From contig WPIO01000001.1 in the NCBI GenBank assembly GCA_009760855.2, positions 24,133,001-24,197,000 on the forward strand: a DNA stretch of 64,000 bases, read 5' to 3'. Shown piece after piece: positions 25,093-36,034 of this stretch. The stretch is from Cristatella mucedo (lineage: Eukaryota; Bryozoa; Phylactolaemata; Cristatellidae). Both the position numbers and the translations under genes were made by a program. Below the pieces are notes generated by a model that ran no database searches, was not told where the DNA came from, and saw nothing but the letters and a program-made list of their open reading frames with translations. The stretch's first letter is position 1. Every line of letters begins with the position of its first letter.

Positions 25093-26361
25093 CCTACAGC
25101 AACACTGCTAATTGCAGCTTGTGTCAAACAGCATGGAACTAGGATCAAGTTTAACATTGCATTTTGGTGAGGATGTCATACCTGTTGGAGCTGAGAATGT
25201 CTAAAGAAGGCACACGAGCTCCGAAATCCATACTGCAGACAGTCAATCCCGATGTAATTTGTACTTTTGGGATATCAAATCGTGCAAGTGAATCTGAACC
25301 AAGTCTCCAACTTTTTATTAGGTAAATAGCAACAAAGTACTCTATTAAAGCCGGAGGTCACTGCCCAAATTCACTAAAAGGAAAAACATCCTATAATACT
25401 TTTAAGAAAACGGCACCGAATGTGGGGTATGTGATTACCAGACTAGACTAGATTACCAGATCAGCTAGACCCCTTTGAGTGCAATTATGCTTGCCTCTTA
25501 CAGCATGGCTGCGTCGGGACTGCAGCCGGGGGAACGATAGTACGATTCGTCAATTCCTCGTGTTCCAGTCGCGTGCGACAACAACAACAGCTGGGGAAGT
25601 AAACAACACTACTGAGGGTACCCTAGATAAAAACACTACAGGGAACATAAGAGTGCTCGGTCCGTCACTCACTTGTCAAGCTGACCTGCCGCCTCTTCAA
25701 ACCATTGCTCAGAATTCGAGGGTTTGGAGGCCTTACTGTGGAACCGGTATCAGTCGACATCACCAGGCGGCCCCAAGAACAGCACAAGTAAGGAAGTATA
25801 AAGAAAAGCGTGGGTGCCTAAATTAAGCAGCAAGGCAGCCGATGTCTATTGCTCGTCGTCGGCGGCCAGCCAAAGTGTCCAGGAACGCTAGCAGCCTAAC
25901 GTTCGGAATGTGCTGAGCGACAGGAACCACTCTGTGCTGTATTACAGGTTTCGAAATCTATTCGCCATCTGCCATAAAGTAACTCATCGAGCAACCAGCC
26001 CCAAGTCAAAGGGCTAGCTTGTCCCGGTTGGGGGGGGACCCACAGCTGGCAGCGTCATACATCAACTGAACAGGGCTAGCGAACCCTTCAAGAATATAAA
26101 CCTATGCCAGTACGATGTCACCCGAAATTCTGAGTAGTCCTAATTGCTAAAGCCATCATCCACTAAACTAGGCTATTCAAGCGAAGATTTACAAGAGGAG
26201 GGTCACAAGTTTAGACGTTTTCAAAACCCCTCTTGCAAAAGTGATCTGTAACGATTACATTGCTCGATTAAAACTTGGCCCTATCTGCAATTCCGCACAG
26301 ACGAGCTCGAAACTGTATTTTAGATAAAAAAAAATTTGATGCAAGGCATCTGAAGACGGAT
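25090..26361. other. 3' flank of gene A; no gene recognised
   Basis: Downstream of the gene A stop codon on the minus strand, so it should contain the 3' UTR; no canonical AATAAA is visible close by on that strand. A 115-codon plus-strand frame (25479-25826), threonine- and asparagine-rich in its first half, is unassigned and not called. Confidence 0.4.
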
Positions 26362-28062
26362 TCATTCAACGTCCGATAGCAATTCTCCATCCTCGAGGTC
26401 ACTAGAATCGGCATAGGTCGGGGCGAAAACTTCGGCCGCCGACGAAAGCTTGCTTCGCTTATTGGCTGAAGGAGCACTCGCGGGACTTGCAGTTTCCCGA
26501 TGCCCTCCGGTGTCGGTTGCTGCAGCGACGACGGGCGATTCTCTCGGCCGCTTCCTGCTGGGAGAGCTGGGAAGGCCGAGGCTGGCGCAGCTTCGTCGGG
26601 TAACCGACTGTCGTTCCACCACCGATGCTCGGTCGGAGAGGGCAGAGCGCTGCGACCTCGACCTCTGACCATCGGTCGGTCGCCGGTCGCCTGGGCTTAA
26701 GCCTCCCCTGGCAGAAGACGCCCTAGCCGAGCCAGCCCGGTCGGGAACCTCTGGACGCTCCGCTGCGGAAGGTCGCTTTCTCGAGCTTCCACTGCCGGAC
26801 GGACCTCGATTTTCCCGACGAATATACTTGTTCACCCCGCCGGTCCGCGAAGCGCTTTTGGGGTTTTCCCTCAAGCTGCTCTCTACAAAGAAGGCCGGTC
26901 TCCTTGTCAGCACCAAGAGACAGAGCTCAGCTCTTGGAAAGCGAAGCAGTTTGGCAATTTGCTCGGCGCCTTGCTTACCTATCGACTTGTTGTAATGCCA
27001 GCCGTCCCATCTCGGCTCGTCTGACCTTGACGCCCGCCGATCTCGATGCTGCCGAGTCTTGTCTTTGGACTGGCTTTCGGTGCCTTTTCTGTGGCTGAGC
27101 GAAGCCTTCGCGGCTCGATTTACGGCTGGCAAGGCCTGCCGCGGGCGTCTCCTGCTTCGGGCGTCGGAGTTGAAGCTTATGGCCTGGAAATCGCTACCCT
27201 CGGATTTGACGGGCGTATCGGCAGTTGGCGGCAGCTCCTTGTGTAGAACTCTTGAACTGACTCCCACTTCGTGCGTAAATCGGGTTAAGGCTTCCCAAAT
27301 CGCTTCATTTTTTTTAGCGCTACTGCTGACCACGGAAACCTCTACGATTTCTTTGAAAGTGATTGCGCAATCGCGCAAGTGCTTGAGTGCAGCTCCGAGT
27401 CTTTTGGCACTACCTTTGTTGTTTTCAACTTCTCTTCTCAAGGACTCCACCACCAATGCATTGTCACGTCCGTCAGCGAGTGGCATATTGCTGGAGATGC
27501 CGGGATGCTGGGAAAAAAGAGATAAATTTAATGAGGCATGTCGGAAACTCAACATCATTCACTCTCCAGCCAGCACGCGAACTAGCTTCAAATAAACAAA
27601 AAATAAACACGCTCGGCAAACTGGATTCAAATAAATGACATACATCATAGGTATCGTAAACGACCGGTATTTTACGCATAGAGAATAAAGCATAGATATT
27701 ACATTTTTATTTTTAAGCATTTTAAAGACCACAGCAATTCATTCAGTTCGTCGTAACACCGAGCTATCGGAAGTTGCATTACACTGCTTCATGCTACCGA
27801 GGGTTCACGTTACCAGTGTAGTTATGAGACATTGAAATAGATCCCCCGAGAGAACTAAACTTCAGTCTAGGTCCTTTTCATAGGCGAAAATGAAGCACGT
27901 CAACGGGTTAGCGAGAAATGAACTTTGCTAGAACGCATAAGAGCTCGCCGAGCGTACTAGCCCTACCGGATTTTTCCTCACTAGCCTCATTAGACGGCCT
28001 TAGCGTCGCCTAGCCCACTGAAGGCGGCTATTTCAGCACCGCACGCGACGGCATCCCTGCTA

Positions 28063-28101
<39 letters not shown>

Positions 28102-31100
28102 ACTTGATAAAGCGGCCCCAGACAACTTAATCTCTTTCTAGGCGCTTTACATTTGCTGCAAAGGGAAATGCAATTGAATGGTAAGTAAAATCATGCTGGA
28201 AAAACAAACACAATGAATAATATGGATAGGGTTCCCTAAATCTCGCTCAGCTCGCGCACCTTGATCCGCACTTACGTCTTTTATTCGGTTTTTACTGGAC
28301 GAAGGACATGCACCTACCGCAGAGCAACGCTGACTCGTCCACAGATCTCTACTTCCGAACGCACCCTACGAGTGACCGACTTCTCCGTTGCTGACTAGTT
28401 AAGAATAATGACAATAGTATTATTATTATTAATTTGTATACGCGCTCAGAGAGCCTAACCTCTTTCTAGGCACTTTGCACGGCTGTAAAAGAAGCCCGAG
28501 CGTGCGGTTATCGCCAGCGGGGGACCTAGGGGCCTAGGAAGGGAGGGCAGGCATTTGCCCTACCCTTTTAGATTAGCAGTGACCTGCGCTACCCCGTCGC
28601 CAATGACAAAATTATGTCTCGATGAGCAACCACTGAGTTTGTGTCGGATATACTATATGATTTCGCACTATAATTTTTCTTTAATTGCGGGCCTAAAATC
28701 CTGAGGGTATTGCTCCTATAAAAGGATTTTGCAGGTCTTGCCCTCAGATTAAAACTCTCACTTCACCCCTAGTTAGTGGTAACATGAACAGTTTTAGCAT
28801 ACGTAGCATTGTAACTGATAGTATTCACAGCGTCAACGCGCAAGAGCATATAAAAAGGACAATTCAGACGAACCCAGGACGCGCTTTGAAGAACACCTGC
28901 ATTTTTGTTCGCTTTAAATTCTGTCAAGACATGGGACATCGCGATGTCGGTCGAGAGTGAGCTCCAAGCTTTGAGAGGATACTAGCTAAAGGCAAGATAA
29001 GAAAAAGATTTTAAGTTCGAAGTTCGAAGCACGGCGACGGGCGATTTCAAGTAGAAACTAGCTGACTCCATAGCTTCATTTATTGTATATAGCTGCGGAA
29101 GAAGAGCCTACACGTCTTTCACCCGGCTTGCAACAAGCAATAAAGAGTCTTGTCTAGAACAGTGAAATATAACAATTGCGACGTTCACGAAAGCCAAGTA
29201 CAGCTGCATACATTTCCGCCAACTCTAATTATCTTATTACACAGGGAGGAAAACTTTCGGAAGAAGCGAGATACAGATTTCCATACAGATGCCACAGGAG
29301 ATTTATTGGCCGAGCCCATTTTGAGGGATAGCCTTTCATATTTCCAAGTGACACGAGATTACCTCAAAGCTGGCAAGTAGGCTTTATAGTCATCTAAGTA
29401 AACAAACTGAGTGGCTATTCACGAGCGAATTTAAGCAGTACATGCTGCAATAGAGTTAAGTGGGCCCGGCATTTTGAAAAACATGGAAAGGTCAATGCAC
29501 AGGTGCAGCTGTGTCACTTACGTAACAATAATAGTACATTTGATAAAGCGCCCTCAGAGAACTCATTCTCTTTCTAGACGCTTTACAATTGCTGCACAGG
29601 AAGCACGATCGAATTGTTTGTGGTAGCATGCTCAATAGACAACAAAAAATAACATAGTTAGGGATGACATGCACAAGGTCAGCATGCAAGTATGGTTAGT
29701 GCCAGCATGCAACAGTGTCAGCACGCATAAACACATACAAGATGATTCACAGCGACTCATTAAATGCTGCGATAAATAGGTGCGTCTTTAGTTTCTTTTT
29801 TAAATGTGGTCAAGTCAGGAGATGTCGTGAAGCGAGTCGGTATTGAGTTCCAGGCTTTGGGAGCATACGAACTAAAGGCACTGTCTCCAAAGGATTTGAG
29901 ATTTGTATGAAGTATAGAACAACAACTAAATTCCGAAAAGCTGGTGGTACGATGCTTAGCCTGGTAGAGGATTGGATCTGATAAGTATGTTTGAGCCAAA
30001 GAATGAAGGGACCTAAAAGTGAGCGACAAAACCTAGACTTGACTGGTAGTCAGTGCAGGTCGGCGAGAAGTGGTGTGATGTGGCAACTGCGATGCTCGCG
30101 ACAGACAAGCCTAGCTGCAGAATTTTCCACCAGCTGTAAGCTCTTGATTGTACAGGCCGGTACCAGCAAGCAGTGAGTTACAGAGGTCAAGATAGCATGC
30201 CATGCATGGACCAATTTAGATGCGGTATCCCTGTCCTAACAAGCCCAAATTTAAGCAATGTTGAGTAGTTAAAAGTAGGCAGACTTAATTGTGGAGCTGA
30301 TGTGGTCGTCGAATGAAAGGTCACTTTGGAACATGACACCTAGATTTCGTGCAGATTCGACAGGAGATATGATGGCAGAGCCGATTTTGAGCGTCAGCCT
30401 TTTCAATTTCTGAATCACACTTGGTTTCCCCATAACTATTAAGTTGGTTTTATCATCATTTAATTTAAGAAAATTTGCTGCAATCCATTTGCGGATGTCA
30501 TCAATACATGCAGAAACGGTGTTAAGATACTTCGAGGTGCTCGAAGGCTGGGAGGGATCAAAGCAAAGGTACAACTGAGTGTCATCCGCATAGGCGTGAA
30601 AGCCTAGATTGTGCTTGGCAATCACATCAGCAAGAGGGAGAGTATAAACCGTGAGAAGAACCGGACCTAGCACTGAGCCATGAGGTACCCCATATTTCAG
30701 AGGCACCTCGGATGATCTTTGTCCGTTCACGTCAATACTCTGGAATCTTCCACTGAGATAGGACCTGAACCTTTGCAGAGCAGTGCCAGTGATGCCCAGG
30801 CGAGATGAGAGGCGCTCTATATGAACTTGGTGATCGATAGTATCAACCAGCTGCCGAAAGATCGTTCAAAGCAAGCAGAGTTACTCCACCTAAGTCCGCA
30901 TTCCTAAGTAGGTCATTATACACCCAAAGCAATGCTGATTCTGTGGAGTGATTAGCTCTAAAGCCAGACTGGAAGTTACTAGCAAGGTTTGAAGTTTCAA
31001 AATATGAGTTAAGCTGGTCCGCCACGAATCGCTCCAGTGTCTTCGATAGCAATGGTAGAAGGGAGACTGTGTGGTAGTTGCTCAAGATCTCTTGGCCTAG

Positions 31101-34100
31101 TTTCGCTTTCTTGAGAAGTGGGCTGACTACAGTTTTTTTTAAAGGTGCTGGGACGTGACCTGAGGCTAATGACATACTAGTGATGTTAGTTATGCATGGC
31201 AGCAGCAAATCAATGCAACGTGGGAGCAGGACAGTGGGAATAGGGTCAACAAGACTAGTTGTCTTCTTTGATTGGGATACGAACTTCAGGACGAGATCAC
31301 TAGTGACCTGACTAAATGTAAACATTGAGGTGCAGCCAGGAATCGAGGGACAGCATTGTAGGGGGATGCTGCAATCGCAGGAATGAACTCTATTATCTTG
31401 TCTATCTTCCGGACAAAGAATCGAGAGAGGCGATCGACTAGGTCATAACAAGAATCATCAGGTAAGGAGCTAATCTGGGAGCGGTTGAGGAGATGGTTGA
31501 TCGTCGACATCAGCATTTTTGGATTGTGAATCTGTGATTCAACAATGTTGTTATAGAAGCTGGACTTAGGCTTTGGTAGGATCAATTGGAACGACCTACA
31601 GTAGTCCTCGTATGCCTGTCGATGGACAGTCAGTCCTGATCTTGTGTATGCTTTTCGAAGCTTCCGCTTAGTAGACTTGGCTAGCTCAATGTCTTTGGTA
31701 AACCATAGGCGTTCTGGGCGAAGGCGCAGAGTGTGCTTAGTCAGAGGTGCAAACTCACAGAGCGTGTCAACTAGTGTCGTGTTGTAGCTATCTACCAATG
31801 ATGACAGATTGGAGGGGGGACTGAGCAGCAGAGGCGAGGCAGATATTCTTGCACGGACAGCATCGATGTTAAGCGTAGTCAGGTTTCGCGATTCACAGGT
31901 GATTTTTTAAGTAGGAGGGGCGGGCACACACCGTAGACTGAATGAGATCTGCGTGTTCAGATAAGCAGGATTTGGTTATAATTGGTGGTGACAAAGCGTC
32001 GTTGTATTATAACATTTGGTTGAGTGTGTGACCCTTGATGTGAGCAGGGCCATGCCCATGAGCCACAAGAGAAGGTGAGTCAGTCAGAACAGAGAATTCA
32101 GTGCTGAAGGCGTCAGATAAGTTATCAAAATGAATGTTTAAATCACCCACAATGAGGAGAGGTCGATTTCTTGCACTCATAATTGAAACGAGATAAGAGA
32201 AATAAGTGATAACATAGGACTTGGTACCCGGTGGGCGATAGACTACTGCCACCACCGGTAGCTTGTTATCGGGTGAAATCCAGACAATAAATTCGAAATC
32301 TAAAGTATCTTCGTCTGTAGCTCCACAAAGCCATAAAGACTGAAAATATGGTTAGTGACAGCATACATAGTGTATGCCTATATGAGCACACATTGGACGA
32401 ATTGCATGGGCCCACTAAATACTGTGATCAATAGATGCTTTTTAGCTTCTTTTCAAATGTCATCAAGTCAAAGGATGTCGTAAAGTTAGTCGGAAGTGAG
32501 TTCTAGGCTTTGGGAGCATAGGCACGGTCTCCAAAGAATTTTAGGTTCGTACAAAGTATAGGTAAAAGATTAGATTCCGAAAAGCGGGTGGTACGGTGCT
32601 TAGCCTGGTGAGGGAGTAGATCGGATAGGTACGCTGAATTCAGTACAGGTCAAGAAAAATATTGAACTATAGAGCTAGTTTTAAGAGGCGGAAAAGCTGT
32701 CAATTCCTAGCGGGCCGAAGTCTAACAAATTTGGACGGCATTTATAATTAACTGAAAGACACTACGCCCTTGCTGTCTAAAGGTGGGTTTGACTGTACCA
32801 ATTCTCAGATTTTGCGGCGCCTTGCTTCGATTGAGACCTGATTCTTGGACGAAAGACCATCTGGAGGAAAATCCGCATGCTTTAGGGTGGCAGAAGTAAT
32901 TGAAATCAGTATGAAATGCATTGCTAACAACATAATGCGAATTTGTTGTGATACGGTCGGGCGGGCCCTCCCACCATCGACCTTATCAGTCTACGACAAG
33001 CAGATATCTAGAAATGGACTAGACTCGCACTTAGCAGTCCCTTAAAGTTAACCCAATCGGCGGCTGATTCAAAGCTCAATCCACGTATCGAACGCGACCC
33101 GGCAGCCATAATTTTGCTTGCAGCCGCCATTAATGAATTACGGACTATGCGGCTCGAACTCACAACCTGGGTCATGACGTTCGAGCACCTTATACTGGGC
33201 TAAGATCCGTAAGGCTGAATACCTGCCCCAAAAGGCGTAACATTTTTTTGAGTTGACTAACTTCCTGGGCTAGAAAGACCGTCGCAAAGATCAGCCCATG
33301 AGAATTACACAAAAGCAGTTGCCCTGCTTCGCATACTGAATCGCAACGCTCGCTTATCCACGTCATACCCTTCGTTTACTGTTTCTACTTTAATGTATTA
33401 TAAATGAGTTGGTGCCATCACAAAATCCTGATGCAATTTATGCAAAGGTTTTCTTTACTCAGAGAGAAGCAAAATTCTGGAATATGCTCTGCATTTTCCG
33501 GTATGAAATGGTTTTGATAGGCACGGTAAGGATTTTATACGAAGAGCACTTACACATGGTACATACAGTCAGTTTTGTACAGTTAAGTCTATCAATTAAT
33601 AAATACTGGCTGAATTTTCAGCGGGATTCAAATATAGTCATGCAGTCTGAACAGGTATCTTGAAGATAGAAATGGAGAAAGGTAAGGTCGTACTGACGTC
33701 AGTAGTCATTTTAGCAACTGAAATTTATTCGAAATATCAACCAAGGCTCTAATAATAATAGTAATAATATTGCAATAATAAGACGTATACAGCATTTTCA
33801 AAGTGCCCGGATATAGATCTAGTTGTCTTAAGAAGCTTTGGAAATAAATTGTGCGTCAAAAGAAAAACAGCCCGTTCCGAGATATCGAATGAACGCGCTC
33901 CGACTATCTTGACTCCTTTTCGGCGCATATAGCATCGGTTCCATCGGCCCTCATTTCAGAGCGTCATGCAAACAACCGCACGCATCGACAGCATTTAAGC
34001 GAGCGATCCCCAAAGGCCATGTAAGAAGCGCAACTGACTCACTTCATCGCTGTCCAAGTTGCAGGGCTCCATGAATCCGGTGAGAATTTCATCATACAAG

Positions 34101-34129
34101 TCTTTGCTGACCTCATTGTCGTCGGCCAT
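26362..34129 (-). CDS. Gene A: FLASH/CASP8AP2-related nuclear protein, 3 exons, ~378 aa
   Basis: Exons on the minus strand: 34129-34043 (29 codons; ATG in context GAAATGG with an in-frame TAA upstream; donor GATGAA|GTGAGTCAG), 27507-26979 (acceptor CTCTTTTTTCCCAG; donor TCGATAG|GTAAGC) and 26882-26362 (acceptor GCCTTCTTTGTAG; stop TGA). Phases fit (0, then 1). The protein begins MADDNEVSKDLYDEILTG, has a predicted helical segment near residues 40-115, then an R/S/P-rich disordered middle, and ends SSDLEDGELLSDVE. In FLASH the LDLY motif recruits the histone pre-mRNA cleavage complex, and EDGE-type motifs bind ARS2, so a nuclear 3'-end-processing role is inferred. The helical region lacks the clear FLASH signature seen in gene B, and other DLY/EDGE-containing RNA-processing factors are possible. 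A LINE sits in intron 1. Confidence 0.72.
26883..26978 (-). other. 96-nt intron of gene A, in frame and stop-free
   Basis: Donor G|GTAAGC and acceptor CGGCCTTCTTTGTAG bound 96 nt with no stop codon in the gene's frame. Retention would insert 32 residues. The inserted stretch contains the hydrophobic run LCLLVL, unlike the charged, disordered sequence on both sides, which supports its being intron. Splicing joins HYNKSI to ESSLRENPKS. Confidence 0.65.
28062..28235 (-). mobile_element. LINE-1f 3' end fragment
   Basis: Minus-strand terminus with an (ATA)n tail at 28062-28100, the hairpin region CTTTCTAGGCGCTTTAC, and the CAAAGGGAAATGCAATTGAA segment. Truncated to about 170 bp. Confidence 0.85.
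28400..29470 (-). mobile_element. LINE-1f remnants, eroded (tail plus RT pieces)
   Basis: A tail piece lies at 28400-28490 (ATTATTATTATT then CCTCTTTCTAGGCACTTTGC). Separately, an old body piece at 28760-29470 includes the region corresponding to the RT tail and, near 29290-29370, to SPVESARN. A unique segment at 28500-28760 lies between them. All frames are broken. Confidence 0.6.
29525..32285 (-). mobile_element. LINE-1f copy A: endonuclease to 3' tail, ~2.75 kb
   Basis: The most complete copy in the window. From its 5' side: an AP-endonuclease piece (32255-32007) with YRPPGTKSY and IVGDLNIHF, a linker, RT (31325-30269) with [37 protein letters not shown] and YADDTQLY, then the RT tail (30029-29760), 3' hairpin and ATT tail. 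LINE ORF2 nicks the target and reverse transcribes its RNA in the nucleus. Several stops and frameshifts make it inactive, and the RT motif usually PQG reads PHG. It lies in gene A intron 1 in sense orientation. Confidence 0.9.
30269..31325 (-). pseudogene. Reverse transcriptase of LINE-1f copy A, broken
   Basis: Two open segments (31325-30843 and 30730-30269) cover the fingers and palm of a CR1/L2-type RT. The catalytic YADD is intact. The segment between them is interrupted by in-frame stops, and the [11 protein letters not shown] region reads NDLSAAG before the break. Confidence 0.85.
32303..32645 (-). mobile_element. LINE fragments (LINE-2f tail piece, then LINE-1f tail)
   Basis: A short piece at 32303-32340 matches the LINE-2f 3' end (GTCTGTAGCTCCACAAAG). 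From about 32340 to 32640 the sequence follows the LINE-1f RT tail and 3' UTR. Both are on the minus strand and lie directly 5' of copy A, so this is a nested or tandem insertion site. Confidence 0.65.
33068..33208 (-). mobile_element. SINE-3 candidate, tRNA-like head
   Basis: On the minus strand: box-A-like TTAGCCCAGTATAAGG and box-B AGTTCGAGCC, followed by a short non-tRNA body. The spacing resembles a tRNA, but the acceptor-stem arms do not pair. Confidence 0.6.
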
Positions 34130-36030
34130 TTCTTTGAAGTAAGGTTAAACTGCGTCTCTCGCTTCAATGCTGGCTGGGGATTCGGCTGCAGTTGCTGTGG
34201 CAGAAATTAGCACACAATTATCCGTCTGCACCGGTGTCGTCAGTCGGTAGCTTTCGCTCTAAGCACGAAACAATTCGACCTGGAAGCTCTTCAGCTGGAT
34301 CGGAAGAGCCAAGCACTCATCTCGTCTAAGCTGCTAGCATTAGAAGCCACGAAATCTTGCGGAGTGCAAAATTCGGATCTGGGTTCAAGCCCAGGGCTCT
34401 GAAAGCGAGAGTTCACGAGTAGCTACACCACAAAATCCCCGTCTCGCCCAGAATGCAGCCAGCGAGAGCGGCATTGAAATTGATTTGCCGCGACAGCTTC
34501 CGCCAGCTAGCGCCAACGGCTGCGTCTTTAAGCGCCGCTGCAGCTTTGCGGGCTCCAATTCTTGGGTCGTTGCCATTTATGTTGGTGAATAGCTGCAATG
34601 TTGATACGAGTCCCCGAACGAGTTTCGAAAGCGGCATGTGAAAGCGACACGTGACGGCGATGGCAATTTTCCATTCGCGAGCAATTCAATCGGCATTGGA
34701 TGACTGCTTCATCAATAAAAAGGCTGAATGCGTGCCTGCCAAGGAATCATTCAAGCGAAGCTAATATCGCCGGCTGTCATAATTTACGTTGACCAAGCCA
34801 ACTTATTTCTCAATCTTAACACTTAGTCGCAAATTATTTGTGAGGCCAATTTTATTAATAAAGCCTAGTTGAAAAGCATTTTCAGAGCTGGAAGGAAACG
34901 TGTTAATAGGGTAGCACAATTGCAGCAACAACCAGTCTAAAAAACCAGCTGCAGACTGTATTTCAGACCGTTTCAATGATACTCTTCCTCCTTAGCCACG
35001 CTGAGAGCTAAAGTATTGGCTGTGCAAGAAGCGAAATTGGAAGAGAGGTTCTCAAGCTTAGGAGATTATGAAGAGTTCTAGCCTCCATAACTAATTTACG
35101 GAGAGACATGTTTAGAAAAGCTTATAATTAAAAAATATGCTAAAATATATTATTTGGAGCCCTGTACCACCGACAAAAAAACCACAGTATTATTCCTGGG
35201 CTGTAAGTCATGGCTACCTGGATCATTTCGAGTCTTTGCGGACAGGATTTCTGGCTTCTCTGCTCAATCTGTTTGAAAGAGCATGATAACATGTAGGCAG
35301 CAAGTGAGAGTACTCTATTTATGGTTTAGCTAATTATATTAAAGATGAAAATGTGCTGGAATTCAAACAGCGTCCGCAAAATTCCACGGCCACGCATGCG
35401 CACCCGAAGCCAAAAAGAATTAGCTCAGCGGACGGCGCTGTCTGCTGCACCAGACCATCTCAAGAGAGCGGCGAGCCTATTAAGGTATGTGGACTAGTAA
35501 CAGTTTCAGTATGCTATACTGTAGCAGTACCTAGAATAAAGTGTATATGTGCGCAAGGAGTGGTGTGCAGGTGTGTTTCTATAGAGTAGTCATGCTTGCG
35601 GGTGAGCGTGTGAACTAGAATGGCGTTTTTTTTAAATATTTAGGCACACGTTTACGCAGGCAAATTCGTGTGCGTATGTGTCTCTGTGGTTGTATGCACT
35701 AGCAGTGTGAAGCCTGTAGTTAAATTGTAGCTCCCTTCACTCTCTTGCTCCGGCTCACCTATCTGAAACGCTTATTCCTCTATTCTCATTGTGTCGTACG
35801 ACTCGGTTCGCGTAGCCTTAACCCTTAACCTAACTCATACCAACCGACTTAAGTAACTACGCACCAAAAGCCTTTAACTCAACAAAGACTGACATCGTGA
35901 CATCATATGACTTGAGAAGATTTTAAAAGAAGGAATACACCTTACCTCAGGCCATGTGAATTCCTCACAGTCATTGTTTCACGAGGATTTTTATCATTAC
36001 GTAATTCATTTTTCTGAGACTTCGCACATG
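34130..36030. other. Upstream flank of gene A; no gene confirmed
   Basis: The sequence from 33.9 to 34.8 kb is more GC-rich than its surroundings and is the likely gene A promoter region. A possible plus-strand exon ends at GAGCCTATTAAG|GTATGTGG (about 35478), preceded by about 40 open codons with no recognisable family; I leave it uncalled. Confidence 0.35.
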
Positions 36031-36034
36031 CTGT

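Larger units (their letters stand above)
27508..34042 (-). other. Gene A intron 1 (6.5 kb), LINE-filled
   Basis: Bounded by GTGAGT at 34042 and CCCAG at 27508. It contains most of the LINE-1f material between 28.06 and 32.64 kb, all in the same orientation as the gene, plus a SINE near 33.1 kb. Stretches 27508-28060, 32650-33065 and 33210-34040 hold no recognised feature. Confidence 0.65.

Noticed and set aside
25479-25826. 115-codon plus-strand frame
   Set aside because: No domain, no repeat partner in the window and no clear splice sites; too short to call without other support.
26450-27595. Plus-strand frames opposite gene A (up to 178 codons)
   Set aside because: They lie opposite exons that have consistent splice phases and conserved terminal motifs. 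They are complement-strand shadows.
34453-34641. Plus-strand gene divergent from gene A
   Set aside because: The 62-codon frame has no family resemblance or splice support. The region is better explained as the promoter of gene A.
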